From Pseudomonadota bacterium (lineage in GTDB: Bacteria; Myxococcota_A; Polyangia; Haliangiales; Haliangiaceae): DNA of 9,359 nucleotides. Of this stretch, positions 1-8,771 are shown piece after piece (the stretch's first letter is position 1; every line of letters starts with the position of its first letter). The notes under the pieces are model-generated. The model did not search any database, was not told where the DNA came from, and was given only the letters and a program-made list of their open reading frames with translations. Location of the stretch: the NCBI GenBank assembly GCA_023430775.1, contig JAEYYY010000201.1, positions 1 to 9,359 on the forward strand. Reading direction: 5' to 3'. The translations under genes and the position numbers were made by a program.

Positions 1-358
1 CGATGAACGCGCAGCAATCGAGCGGCATCTCGAGATCCATCTCGGAGCCCTTGCGCAGGATCTTGTAGAGATCCGCGCCGTCCACGTACTCCATCGTGAT
101 GTAGTACGTGTCGCCGACGCGGCCGAGGTCGAACGTCTGGGCGATGTTGCCGTGCGTGAGCTGCACCGCGATCTTCGCCTCGTCGACCAGCATCTGGATG
201 AACTGGTCGTCCTCCGCGAAGTTCGGGTGGATCATCTTGAGCGCGACGTACTTCTCGAACCCGGCGATGCCGGTGGTCTTCGCGAGATGGATCTCGGCCA
301 TGCCGCCGACCGCGATCTGGCGGATCAATCGATACGGGCCGAATTGCCGCTCAGCCAC
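1..358 (-). CDS. Serine/threonine protein kinase, N-terminal part (runs off the left edge)
   Basis: This is the first 119 codons of a Hanks-type (PknB-like) Ser/Thr kinase, which transfers the ATP gamma-phosphate to protein Ser/Thr. The visible N-lobe has a glycine-loop motif IAVGGMAEIHLAK (about residues 15-27), the ATP-binding lysine in VALKMIHP (about 38), the helix-C glutamate in LVDEAKIAVQL, and the hinge ITMEYVDGADLYKIL. The catalytic loop and everything after it lie outside the window. The start is GTG at 358-356. A GAGGA Shine-Dalgarno sequence at 368-364 sits 5 nt upstream, and the kinase core begins within ten residues (FGPYRLIRQI). The start overlaps the stop of the upstream pseudo-receiver/ATPase gene by 8 bp, so the two are probably translationally coupled and may act in one pathway. 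The GGMAE form of the loop is common in myxobacterial kinases. Kinase identity is near certain; substrate and any sensor domain are unknown. Confidence 0.95.
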   Translation of the reverse strand, partial: MAERQFGPYRLIRQIAVGGMAEIHLAKTTGIAGFEKYVALKMIHPNFAEDDQFIQMLVDEAKIAVQLTHGNIAQTFDLGRVGDTYYITMEYVDGADLYKILRKGSEMDLEMPLDCCAFI

Positions 359-1358
359 CCGCGTCCTCGATCTTGGGTTTCTGGAACGGCAGGCTCGGAT
401 CGTAGGTCTCGGGCAGCGGCCCGCGCAGCTGCTCGGCGTTGCCGGGATGGACGAACACCCCGACGAGGCGCAGCGGCGTCTTGGCCCCGCGATCGAACGT
501 GCACACCACCTCGGTGGCGATGCCGTACGCGACGTTGACGACGTAGGTCGCGGCCGCGTTGGCGACCAGGTAGAGCCCGAGCCCGGCGCCGTAGGTCTTG
601 CGATCGATCTGGTTCGGCGAGCTGATGCACTTCTCGATGTAGGCGAGGATCGTGTTCTTGGCGAGCCGCCCGAAGCGGTCGCGGACGGCGACGGCAAACG
701 TGCTGTCGGTCGCCGCATAACGGATCGACACCGGGCGCGGTGACCGCGTCTCGCGACGATCCTTGGGGTCGACCTCGGCGAACACCTGCTTGCCCTGATC
801 ATCGACGGGCGCGTCATAGAGCGCGTTCATCAACAGCTCCTCGCAGACCGCCCCGATCGCGGTGCGCACCTGGCGCCGCATCTTGGCTTCCTCGGCAAAC
901 GACAGCACCGTGTCGATCGCCTTGCCGCGGCCATCGAAGTCGCGCAACCGGGCGTAGTGCACCGGGGTGTTGGCCGGCAGGTACTTCTCGATCCCGAAGA
1001 TGTCGCCGGTCAGCAGCTTCTGGGCGGTGACGAACACGCCGTCCTCGAGCTCGTCGCCGACGACGACGTGATTGACGCGGTCATCCTTGAGGTAACTGGT
1101 CAGCTCGCCGAGCTTCGCCTGCGGCGTCACGATCGTGACGTGCGCGCGATCGCGCAGCTTCGGCACCAGCCCGTCGAGCTTGCCGACATCGCCACCGCCG
1201 GTGGAAAAGAACACGTAGCGATGCGGGATGACATCTGCCGCGATCGCCTCCGGACTGCGCACCGCGTCGACCTCGGCACCGGCGCGTTCGAGCGTGGCGA
1301 CGATCCGTCGGAGTTGATCGAGATCGCTGGAGATGGCGAGGACGCGCCGCTTGGACAA
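351..1358 (-). CDS. Pseudo-receiver plus HATPase_c (GHKL) regulatory protein
   Basis: The 335-aa soluble protein has two parts. Residues 5-100 have the alternating beta/alpha pattern of a response-regulator receiver (RVLAISSDLDQLRRI; HVTIVTP; HVVVG). The phospho-acceptor Asp is absent: the expected beta-3 end reads YVFFSTGGG. The domain is therefore probably a non-phosphorylatable pseudo-receiver. Residues about 150-290 are a GHKL ATPase: N box EELLMNALYDAP (173-184), G1 box VRDRFG (225-230, Asp227) and G2 box GAGLGLYLV (257-265). No dimerisation/phospho-His helix is seen, so it resembles RsbW-type ATPases more than a histidine kinase. I recall similar receiver/ATPase proteins from other myxobacteria. 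The start chosen is TTG at 1358, with GGAG at 1366-1363 and an extended -10 element about 35 nt upstream. An in-frame ATG at 1439 (362 aa) lies upstream of that promoter and adds residues with no recognisable motif. The stop overlaps the kinase start by 8 bp. Biochemical activity is inferred. Confidence 0.85.
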   Translation of the reverse strand: MSKRRVLAISSDLDQLRRIVATLERAGAEVDAVRSPEAIAADVIPHRYVFFSTGGGDVGKLDGLVPKLRDRAHVTIVTPQAKLGELTSYLKDDRVNHVVVGDELEDGVFVTAQKLLTGDIFGIEKYLPANTPVHYARLRDFDGRGKAIDTVLSFAEEAKMRRQVRTAIGAVCEELLMNALYDAPVDDQGKQVFAEVDPKDRRETRSPRPVSIRYAATDSTFAVAVRDRFGRLAKNTILAYIEKCISSPNQIDRKTYGAGLGLYLVANAAATYVVNVAYGIATEVVCTFDRGAKTPLRLVGVFVHPGNAEQLRGPLPETYDPSLPFQKPKIEDAGG

Positions 1359-1362
1359 GGTG

Positions 1363-1367
1363 CTCCA
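1363..1367 (-). promoter_or_regulatory. Ribosome binding site deciding a TTG start
   Basis: Read on the minus strand, TGGAG lies 4 nt before the TTG at 1358. It supports TTG as the start of the pseudo-receiver/ATPase gene, since no comparable purine-rich element precedes the in-frame ATG at 1439. Confidence 0.55.
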
Positions 1368-1391
1368 GTTCGGCAAAGCCGAAGCGGTAAA

Positions 1392-1400
1392 ATGATAACA
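1392..1400 (-). promoter_or_regulatory. Extended -10 promoter for the ATPase-kinase pair
   Basis: On the minus strand the sequence TGTTATCAT (1400-1392) is an extended -10 element: TGn followed by TATCAT, which matches TATAAT at 5 of 6 positions. It sits in an A/T-rich stretch that stands out from its GC-rich surroundings. No convincing -35 hexamer is seen at 16-18 bp, which extended -10 promoters tolerate. Transcription would begin near 1385, leaving a leader of about 27 nt before the TTG start at 1358. This would give the regulator/kinase pair a promoter of its own. It is a pattern match, not proof. Confidence 0.45.
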
Positions 1401-1433
1401 GGCTCGTGGGGGCGAGTTGGCAGCCGGCCGTGT

Positions 1434-1453
1434 GGGCATGCGCGCACATGCCC
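1434..1453. promoter_or_regulatory. 20-bp inverted repeat upstream of the promoter
   Basis: GGGCATG and CATGCCC are perfect 7-bp arms around CGCGCA. The repeat lies between the stop of the 253-aa gene (1478) and the extended -10 element (1392-1400). No T-run follows on either strand, so it is not a standard intrinsic terminator. An operator, or an RNA hairpin at the end of the upstream transcript, would both fit. Confidence 0.4.
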
Positions 1454-1477
1454 GTCGGTACAGGTTCCTGGGCCTCC

Positions 1478-2239
1478 CTAGTCGTCGGTCGCCGCGGCGG
1501 CGCTCTCGAGCTGCGTATCGGGGACGTGCGCGAGGACGAAGGCGCGGTCGCCCTCGGTGAGCGTCCAGCGCGTCCCGATCTTCGAGATCAGCGCGAGCTG
1601 CTTGTTCTTCAGCCCGACGATCCAGCCGGTCGGCTTGTCGCCGGCGAAGCCGCGCCACAGGGTCGAGACCGGCGTGGATGATGGCGCGAGATCGTGCTCC
1701 TCGATCCGATACAGCGCCTCGAGGTGCACGCACAGCGAATCGATCTCGGCGAGCAGCCTGATGGTGGCCGCGACGCCGTGCTTCTTCAGCGTCAACGCCA
1801 CCAGCTGACGCATCGCCGGGCGTGCGGCACCACCCGCGTAGATCGGTCGCGACGTCCAGTTGTGGGCCTCGTGGCAGGTCCACGCCGCGATCTTGAGCGG
1901 CACCTTGCTCGACTTGTCGCGACTGGCGGCGAGCAGATCGCGGATCAGCGACTTGTCTTTCCTCCCGAGCCGGAGCTGCTGCTTCGCGAGCGACACCATG
2001 CGATCGAGCTCGTTGCGATCCGCGGCATCGCACAGCGGCCGAGCCTTCGCGGCGGTCCACAGCACGGCGATCACGTAGCGGGTGGCGTCGATCTTCGGGG
2101 GCGGTCCGCCACCGTGGAACGGTTGCGGCGGATGCAGATCGGCGGGCGCACCCTCGAGCGCGGCGATCAAGAGGTGCGAGGCATTGCCGTACTCGGCCTC
2201 GGCGGCGAGCTGGGTCGGGTTCTTCTTCGCCTTCGCCAT
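1478..2239 (-). CDS. Hypothetical protein, 253 aa
   Basis: I do not recognise this protein. It starts MAKAKKNPTQLAAEAEYG at ATG 2239, one base after the TGA of the beta-propeller/LRR gene, so translational coupling is likely. It has no signal peptide and no membrane segment, so it should be cytoplasmic. Residues about 35-50 are a Pro/Gly-rich linker (HPPQPFHGGGPPP). The middle is rich in helix-forming, basic stretches (RNELDRMVSLAKQQLRLGRKD; LKKHGVAATIRLLAEIDSL). Residues about 215-245 look like a short beta-rich module (GWIVGLKNKQLALISKIG, then RWTLTEGDRAFVLAHV) that might pack as a small barrel or hairpin. The tail is Ala/Asp-rich. High G/C at third positions in this frame across the whole length, and the tight spacing, support a real gene. 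Any functional link with the LRR protein is inferred from gene order only. Confidence 0.8.
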   Translation of the reverse strand: MAKAKKNPTQLAAEAEYGNASHLLIAALEGAPADLHPPQPFHGGGPPPKIDATRYVIAVLWTAAKARPLCDAADRNELDRMVSLAKQQLRLGRKDKSLIRDLLAASRDKSSKVPLKIAAWTCHEAHNWTSRPIYAGGAARPAMRQLVALTLKKHGVAATIRLLAEIDSLCVHLEALYRIEEHDLAPSSTPVSTLWRGFAGDKPTGWIVGLKNKQLALISKIGTRWTLTEGDRAFVLAHVPDTQLESAAAATDD

Positions 2240-2240
2240 G

Positions 2241-4421
2241 TCACTCGCTGACCGACACGTAGCGCCGCTCGAACTGGTTCTCGCTCTGCCGCTTCGACAC
2301 GATCTCGGTGTTCGGCAGCGACTTCGCGAGCTGCTTCATCGCCGTCGACGAGATGTAGCTGCGATCGACGTCGAGCTTGTCGAGGTGCGCGAGGCCCTTC
2401 GCGTACGTCGCGAGTGCGTTGACGCCGGCGTCGGACAGCGTGCCCATCGACAGATCGAGCTCGCGGATCTGCGCGACGAGCGGCGACAGGTGCAACACGC
2501 CGCACAGCTCGTCGGTGATCTCCGAGTTGCACAGGCCGAGGCTGCGCAGCCGCGGGAACCGGTCGCTCTTGAGCAGCGCGTCGAGGTCCTTGCGCTTGAT
2601 GTTGCAGCCATAGTTCTCGGTGCCGAAGTACAGCGTGAGCTCTTCGAGCGACGGCAGGTGCGCGTTGACCACGGCCTTCAGCTGATCGCGGCTGAAGCCA
2701 CCGGTGATGATCCGCAGCGTGCGCAGCCGCGGGAACACCAGCTGGCCGGGCTTGCCGAGGTTCATCGATCCGCTGCGCAGCGTCAGCGATTCCAGGCGAT
2801 CGCACGCGCCGCACAGCTTGGTGACGTCGCCCAGGTCGCTCCAGCTGATCTCGGTCTGCTCGCCCGTGAAGTCTCCGAGGTAGAGCGAGCGCAGCGCGGG
2901 CCGGGGGCGCCGCCCGATCTCGCGGATGATCGCGTCGTAGCTGTTGTCGACGATCTGGACGATGCCGACGGTCAGCTCCTGCATGAACTGCGCGGCGGGC
3001 TCGTCGAGGAGCGTGACCAGCAACTTGACGATCTCTGCCTCGGACTCCTCGTTGTCCCAGCCCTCGAAGTCGTCATCACCTTCGTACGCGACACGCGCGT
3101 CGTGGATGAAGCCGTTCTTCCACTCGACCTTCACCTTGTACGGATCGACCTCGGCGAGCGCACCGAGGAGCGCGGCCTTGTGCTTCGCGAGGTACTTCGC
3201 CGCGGCCTTGGTTTGCCCGGCCGCCTGCAGCGCGATCAGCTCCCCGCGCGGATCGCCGGCGGCCTGGAGCGCATCGCCGTAGACCTTGTACTCCTCGACG
3301 TCGTCGAGGTTGGCGAGGATCGCCTTGCCGTGATCGTCGAGCTTGTGTTTCGGCTGCGCCACCTTCGCGGCGAGCGCCTTGTGGGCCGCGACGGCCTCGG
3401 CGAACAGCTTGTCGAACCGCTTGTCGCGCTCCGCCTGCGCGGCGGCCTGGAGCGGCGTGATGTTCGCGGCGACGATCGGCTTGGGACCGAAGTCGTCCTT
3501 CGCACCCTTCCAGTAGTCATCGCCCGGCGAATCGATCCGCAGCAACAGGCCGTCGTCACCGCCGACGAACGCGCCGCCGCCCCAGCTACCGATCGACCAC
3601 AGGTGCGCCTTGGTCCCCGATGACAGCGGCTTCCACGTCACGCCGTCATCCTCGGAGCGGCGCAGCGTGCCCTTGTCACCGACGGCGATGAAGCCGCCGG
3701 CGACGAAGGCGACATCCTCGAGGTGAACCGACACACCGGTCGTCACCGGCTTGTACGACACGCCGCCGTCGACGGAGCGGAACGCCTTGCCATCGTCGCC
3801 GACGACCACGATCGTGCCCGATGGAGCGATCGCGAGCGCGCAGTTCGGACCCTTGAGGCCCTTCGCGGCGACCAACGTCTTGCCGTTCCAGTACGCGTTG
3901 TACAGCAGGAACATCACGCCCGCGGGCACGACCTCGACGCGCGGATCGGCACGATCGTCGCGCGGCTTCAGCGTGTGCTTGACCTCCTTGAACGGTGCGT
4001 CGCGCTTGGTCGCGCGCAGGATGGTCTTGCCCGAGGCGCCGATCCAGTAGGTGTTCTTGCGGTCGCGCGCGATGTCCCACAGGCACTCGCGGTTCGGCGT
4101 CGGGATGCGCTCCCACGACCCGGCGCGATCGCTCGACACCGCGAGCGTGCCGTACTCGCCGGTGATCCACAGCTCGTCGTCGATGATCTTGATGCCGCGC
4201 AGGCCGCGATCGGGCGCGTGCCGGCGATGCACCTTCTTGCCGTCGGTGGTGGCGTAGATCTGGCCTGTCCCACCACCGCCCGAGAAGTACGCGACGTGAT
4301 CGCCGACCTCGACGGAGAGCACGTTCGGCGTGCCGCCGCCGGGGCGCAGCGTCGACACGGTGAGTTGCTTGGTGGGGACGGCAACGGTCTCGAGGACCGC
4401 AGACTTGGCGAGCCGGTTCAT
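2241..4421 (-). CDS. Beta-propeller / repeat-companion domain / leucine-rich repeat protein
   Basis: The 726-aa protein has three parts. Residues about 20-310 form a propeller-like region with Asp-box (BNR) motifs: SSDRAGSWERI (97-107), SVDGGVSYKPV (216-226) and SEDDGVTWKPL (256-266), separated by blades such as GEYGTLAVS and GDKGTLRRS. Residues about 370-423 match the 'repeat-companion' domain described as TIGR02996, with its hallmark GDPRGELIALQ at 389-399; known members precede LRR or other repeats in Myxococcota and planctomycetes. Residues about 509-705 are leucine-rich repeats (LRSLYLGDF, LESLTLRSG, LRTLRIITG, LEELTLYFG, LRSLGLCNS, IRELDLSMG, LDKLDVDRS). No signal peptide is seen, so it is probably cytoplasmic and a binding scaffold. 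ATG 4421 is preferred, though a TTG at 4439 directly abuts the TonB-receptor stop (4440). Neither has a good Shine-Dalgarno sequence. The TGA is one base from the next start. The ligand is unknown. Confidence 0.85.
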   Translation of the reverse strand: MNRLAKSAVLETVAVPTKQLTVSTLRPGGGTPNVLSVEVGDHVAYFSGGGGTGQIYATTDGKKVHRRHAPDRGLRGIKIIDDELWITGEYGTLAVSSDRAGSWERIPTPNRECLWDIARDRKNTYWIGASGKTILRATKRDAPFKEVKHTLKPRDDRADPRVEVVPAGVMFLLYNAYWNGKTLVAAKGLKGPNCALAIAPSGTIVVVGDDGKAFRSVDGGVSYKPVTTGVSVHLEDVAFVAGGFIAVGDKGTLRRSEDDGVTWKPLSSGTKAHLWSIGSWGGGAFVGGDDGLLLRIDSPGDDYWKGAKDDFGPKPIVAANITPLQAAAQAERDKRFDKLFAEAVAAHKALAAKVAQPKHKLDDHGKAILANLDDVEEYKVYGDALQAAGDPRGELIALQAAGQTKAAAKYLAKHKAALLGALAEVDPYKVKVEWKNGFIHDARVAYEGDDDFEGWDNEESEAEIVKLLVTLLDEPAAQFMQELTVGIVQIVDNSYDAIIREIGRRPRPALRSLYLGDFTGEQTEISWSDLGDVTKLCGACDRLESLTLRSGSMNLGKPGQLVFPRLRTLRIITGGFSRDQLKAVVNAHLPSLEELTLYFGTENYGCNIKRKDLDALLKSDRFPRLRSLGLCNSEITDELCGVLHLSPLVAQIRELDLSMGTLSDAGVNALATYAKGLAHLDKLDVDRSYISSTAMKQLAKSLPNTEIVSKRQSENQFERRYVSVSE

Positions 4422-4439
4422 CGCCGCGGACGTTATCAA

Positions 4440-6872
4440 TTAATAGGTGACCAGCGCTGATGCGTAGGCGCGGAACCCGGGTGCCGGGTTCGGCAGGTAC
4501 TCGAGGTGCGGCTCGTAGTCGCCGAACACGTCGGGCTGGTACGCGTGCTGGACGAGCGCGTTGTAGACGGTCGCGCGCAGCGTCAGGTGCTTGCTCGGCA
4601 TGTACGCGAGCCCGAGCGAGAGCTCTGCCTGGGGCGGCAACCGATCGAGCACCAGATCGGTGGCGGCGACGGCGATCGATCCGGGCTCGCCCATGTCGTC
4701 GAACGCGAGGCCGCGATACTCGACGAGCCGGTTCGGATCCTCGGCGGCGCCGGTGACCTTGAGCCGCGAGGTCGCCGTCAGCTTGCTCGGCACCAGCGAG
4801 AACACCGTCGCGAGGTCGAACCAGTGCTCGGGCAGGTTGCGGAGCCGGCCCTTGTCGCTGGTGTCGACGTTCAGGTACGTGTAGCCGAGCTCGAGGCGGT
4901 GACCGCCCTGGACGAACAGCTTCCCGAGGAACTCGGCGCTCGCGATGCCGCGCTGGCCCGAGTTGTCGTAGTTGCCGCTGGTCACCTGGATGAGGTTGTC
5001 GATCCGCGTGTAGCTGGCGTCGACGCGGAACGACAGCTCGCGGATCCGTCGCTCGCCCTTCCAGATGCGGGCGTTGACCTCGATCTGACCGGCATCGGAC
5101 GTCTCGACGCCGAGGTTCGGGTTGCCGCCGATCTGGACGCCCTCGCCGTTGCTGGTCGTGTTGTTGAACACCGGCGGGCGGAAGCCCTGCGCGTAGTTGA
5201 GCTTGAGGTGCCAGCCGGGGACGAAGTTCCACACGAACGAGCCGGCGACGGTGGTGCTGACGTCGTACGACACCAGACCGAGCGACGGCGGCGCGACCTG
5301 GACGCGACCACCGAGATCGAAGATCAGCTTCTTGTTCGGCCGGTACTGCGGGTTGACGTAGGCGCCGAGCACGGTGCGATCGGCGTCGAACGCGAACGTC
5401 AGCGGACAGCCGTCGACCGGCACGACACTGGTGCCGTCGTGAATGCGCGGGCACAGCAGCGGCAGGCGACCGAGATCGTACGGCGCGATGATCTCCGATT
5501 CGGTGCCCGCGCCCTGCCGCGAGCGCGTCACGCTATCGGGCTTGGTCTCGTAGAACGCCTCGACGCCGTACTGGACGCGGAACTTCCGCGTCAGCTCGAG
5601 ATCGCCGTCGATCGCGGTGCCGTAGCGATAGCTCGTGAGATCGGCCTGGAACGCGAGGCCACCCTGGACCAGCGTCGAGGGCGACAGCACCTGTAGCGGC
5701 GTGAAGCCGCGCACGAACTGGATCGCGTACGCGCGCGCCGTGATGCCGGCCTTCTCGTCGGCAAACCGCGTCTGGTACTCGGCGACCGCGTAGCGATCGA
5801 ACACGTCCTGGCGGTTCTTGCGCGACGTGCGCAGTGGATCGGCGCACGTCGGGTCGACTGGCTCGCCTGGCGGCGACGCGGGGCAGCGCGCGTCGTCGGG
5901 CAGCGAGGTGCGGCTCGGATTGCCCGACAGCCCCGCCGGGTTGTACTGCTCGGCGAACGGTGCCGACACGCGGAGCTGGAGCTTGCCGAGCTTCGCCTTG
6001 AGGAAGAACGACGTGATCAGCGAGCGCTGCTGATCGGTGTCGGTCAGCGGGCCATAGACATTCGCCGAGTTCGGCTGCGGCAGCGCGTTGTGGAACAGCA
6101 GCAACGGAAACTGCTGCTGCGGTCCCTGATAACTCTCGACGGCGCCGTGCGCGAACAAGCTGAGCTTGCCGTCGAGCAGGCCCGACTTGCCGGCCATCAC
6201 GTACGCGCGCGCATTCGACCGATCACCGCGACCATCGCCGAGCTGGCCACCGACCTCGACGCCCTCGACATCCTCGGCATCCTTGGTGATGACGTTGAGG
6301 ATGCCGAGCAGCGAGTTGCTGCCCCACAGCACGCCACCCGGACCGGTGATCATCTCGACGCGCTTGATCAGCTCCATCGGCTGCACGCGCGTCGCCGCCG
6401 GCACGTTGACGAACGGATCGAACAGCGACACGCCGTCGTGGAGGAACTGCACGGCTTGGCCCTGACCGCGCACGATCGGCGTGATGAACGTGCCGTGGAA
6501 CAACCCGACGCTGCTCCAGCCGGGGACGGTGTCGTAGAGATCCGCGAGCGTCGCGAACTGGCGATCGCGGATCTCGTCGGAGGTCACGACGGTGACGATC
6601 GCCGGCGCCTCCTGCACCGTGGTCACGCCCTTCGCGGCGCTCTGGACGATGTTGGCGAGATCGAGCGCCTCGTCCTGCGCGGGCTGTGTGGGATCGCCGG
6701 TGTCGAGGATGAGGACGGGAACCTCGACGTCGGTCGCCTGTGCACGAGCTGGGGACGCAGCGGCGAGCATCAAGGCGCTCCAGATGAGGCCGCAGGTCAC
6801 CGCCAGCCCAAACCTCGGTGTTCGGCATTGTCGCGGCGTTCGCTCGACGCGTTCGCCATCTCCGCCGCCCAC
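4440..6872 (-). CDS. TonB-dependent outer-membrane receptor
   Basis: This is a TonB-dependent receptor of about 810 aa, an outer-membrane beta-barrel that imports scarce ligands such as siderophores or cobalamin using TonB energy. A signal peptide (FGLAVTCGLIWSALMLAAAS, then PARA-QA) ends near residue 44. The plug domain spans about 83-197, with APAIVTVVTSDEI, LADLYDTVPGW, IVRGQGQAVQFLHDGVSLF and VEMITGPGGVLWGSNSLLG followed by ILNVITK. The barrel fills the rest, with LKLNYAQGFRPPVFNN and a C-terminal LVTY ending in an aromatic residue. Two close Cys pairs (RCPASPPGEPVDPTC and LLCPRIHDGTSVVPVDGC) may staple external loops. No clear TonB box is seen. The start is uncertain. GTG 6872 gives a normal-length signal peptide. 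An ATG at 7100 (ATGA overlap with the OmpA stop, GAGG 6 nt upstream) would add 76 residues that read through the inverted repeat and look non-coding. The ligand cannot be named. Confidence 0.93.
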   Translation of the reverse strand: MGGGDGERVERTPRQCRTPRFGLAVTCGLIWSALMLAAASPARAQATDVEVPVLILDTGDPTQPAQDEALDLANIVQSAAKGVTTVQEAPAIVTVVTSDEIRDRQFATLADLYDTVPGWSSVGLFHGTFITPIVRGQGQAVQFLHDGVSLFDPFVNVPAATRVQPMELIKRVEMITGPGGVLWGSNSLLGILNVITKDAEDVEGVEVGGQLGDGRGDRSNARAYVMAGKSGLLDGKLSLFAHGAVESYQGPQQQFPLLLFHNALPQPNSANVYGPLTDTDQQRSLITSFFLKAKLGKLQLRVSAPFAEQYNPAGLSGNPSRTSLPDDARCPASPPGEPVDPTCADPLRTSRKNRQDVFDRYAVAEYQTRFADEKAGITARAYAIQFVRGFTPLQVLSPSTLVQGGLAFQADLTSYRYGTAIDGDLELTRKFRVQYGVEAFYETKPDSVTRSRQGAGTESEIIAPYDLGRLPLLCPRIHDGTSVVPVDGCPLTFAFDADRTVLGAYVNPQYRPNKKLIFDLGGRVQVAPPSLGLVSYDVSTTVAGSFVWNFVPGWHLKLNYAQGFRPPVFNNTTSNGEGVQIGGNPNLGVETSDAGQIEVNARIWKGERRIRELSFRVDASYTRIDNLIQVTSGNYDNSGQRGIASAEFLGKLFVQGGHRLELGYTYLNVDTSDKGRLRNLPEHWFDLATVFSLVPSKLTATSRLKVTGAAEDPNRLVEYRGLAFDDMGEPGSIAVAATDLVLDRLPPQAELSLGLAYMPSKHLTLRATVYNALVQHAYQPDVFGDYEPHLEYLPNPAPGFRAYASALVTY

Positions 6873-6878
6873 ACGTGT

Positions 6879-7046
6879 CCCGGAATCAAGCACGGAGTCA
6901 CGGTGGGACAGTGGTCGCACAGAGGGATCGATCAAGCCCGAGCGCAGACGCAGGTGCGATCGCGATCTCTCCGATCGGTCGTGCCACGGTTGAAATGATC
7001 CTCTGTGCGAGCTCGGCAGCACTGTTGCTCCGTGCTTGATTCCGGG
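6879..7046. repeat. 168-bp inverted-repeat element between ompA-like and receptor genes
   Basis: Two 47-bp arms (6879-6925 and 7000-7046) face each other across a 74-bp spacer. The outer 19 bp are identical (CCCGGAATCAAGCACGGAG and its complement), as are the inner 10 bp (CGCACAGAGG and its complement). The central 18 bp match at about 9 positions. Pairing continues inward about 3 more bp past one bulged base. It occupies most of the 224-bp gap between the OmpA-like stop (7097) and the likely receptor start (6872). No target-site duplication is evident outside the arms and no transposase is present. It could be a small non-autonomous (MITE/REP-like) element. It could also be an mRNA hairpin affecting processing or receptor translation, because its base carries the GGGA that would serve the GTG at 6872. 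The rest of the gap shows nothing further that I can identify. Confidence 0.8.
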
Positions 7047-7096
7047 CTCGTCGAGCTCGGCATCCGCGAGTGCCGCGGGACGCGGACCGCGATGGG

Positions 7097-8638
<1,542 letters not shown>

Positions 8639-8644
<6 letters not shown>

Positions 8645-8710
8645 GCCGTGCTGATGGCCGTGACCTATATCCCGATGATCTCGCTGTGGCTGCCAAGCGT
8701 AGTGCTCTGA
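8639..8710 (+). CDS. C-terminal fragment of a probable TRAP transporter large permease (DctM-like)
   Basis: Only the last 23 codons remain, ending ITQ-free as IAVLMAVTYIPMISLW then LPSVVL and a TGA at 8708-8710. A hydrophobic last helix followed by TYxPxxSLWLP is characteristic of the C-termini of DctM/SiaM-type TRAP permeases as I know them. These membrane proteins import C4-dicarboxylates or similar acids with a periplasmic binding protein. An intrinsic terminator follows 23 bp after the stop, which fits the end of a real operon. The frame continues leftward as open antisense of the OmpA-like gene, but that part is not transporter-like. The fragment is short, so the family name is tentative. 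Confidence 0.45.
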
Positions 8711-8733
8711 CGGCACGCAGATAGGGAACGAGG

Positions 8734-8758
8734 ACGCCGCCCATCCGGGCGGCGTTTT
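8734..8758 (+). terminator. Intrinsic (Rho-independent) terminator
   Basis: A perfect 9-bp stem (ACGCCGCCC at 8734-8742 and GGGCGGCGT at 8747-8755) encloses an ATCC loop and is followed by TTTTACTTT on the plus strand. It closes the transcription unit of the permease fragment. It also shows that the minus-strand open frame through here is not native coding sequence. Confidence 0.9.
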
Positions 8759-8771
8759 ACTTTGCCAGCCG

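Noticed and set aside
1359..2060. 569-codon version of the pseudo-receiver/ATPase gene starting near 2060
   Set aside because: The extra N-terminal part is a shadow of the 253-aa gene and precedes the promoter. Similarity begins only near the TTG at 1358.
2082..3623. 513-codon plus-strand open frame opposite the LRR gene
   Set aside because: Shadow of GC-rich third positions. The minus strand shows recognisable LRR and GDPRGELIALQ motifs here.
3676..5454. 592-codon minus-strand frame overlapping the receptor and LRR genes
   Set aside because: Arg/Pro-rich shadow crossing two clear genes in another frame.
4506..5696. 396-codon plus-strand open frame
   Set aside because: Antisense to the TonB receptor barrel, with repetitive Arg/Val/Glu composition and no family resemblance.
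6970..6990. Possible sigma-54 promoter (TGGCACG on the minus strand)
   Set aside because: The -24-like half is good, but the position expected for TTGC reads ATCG.
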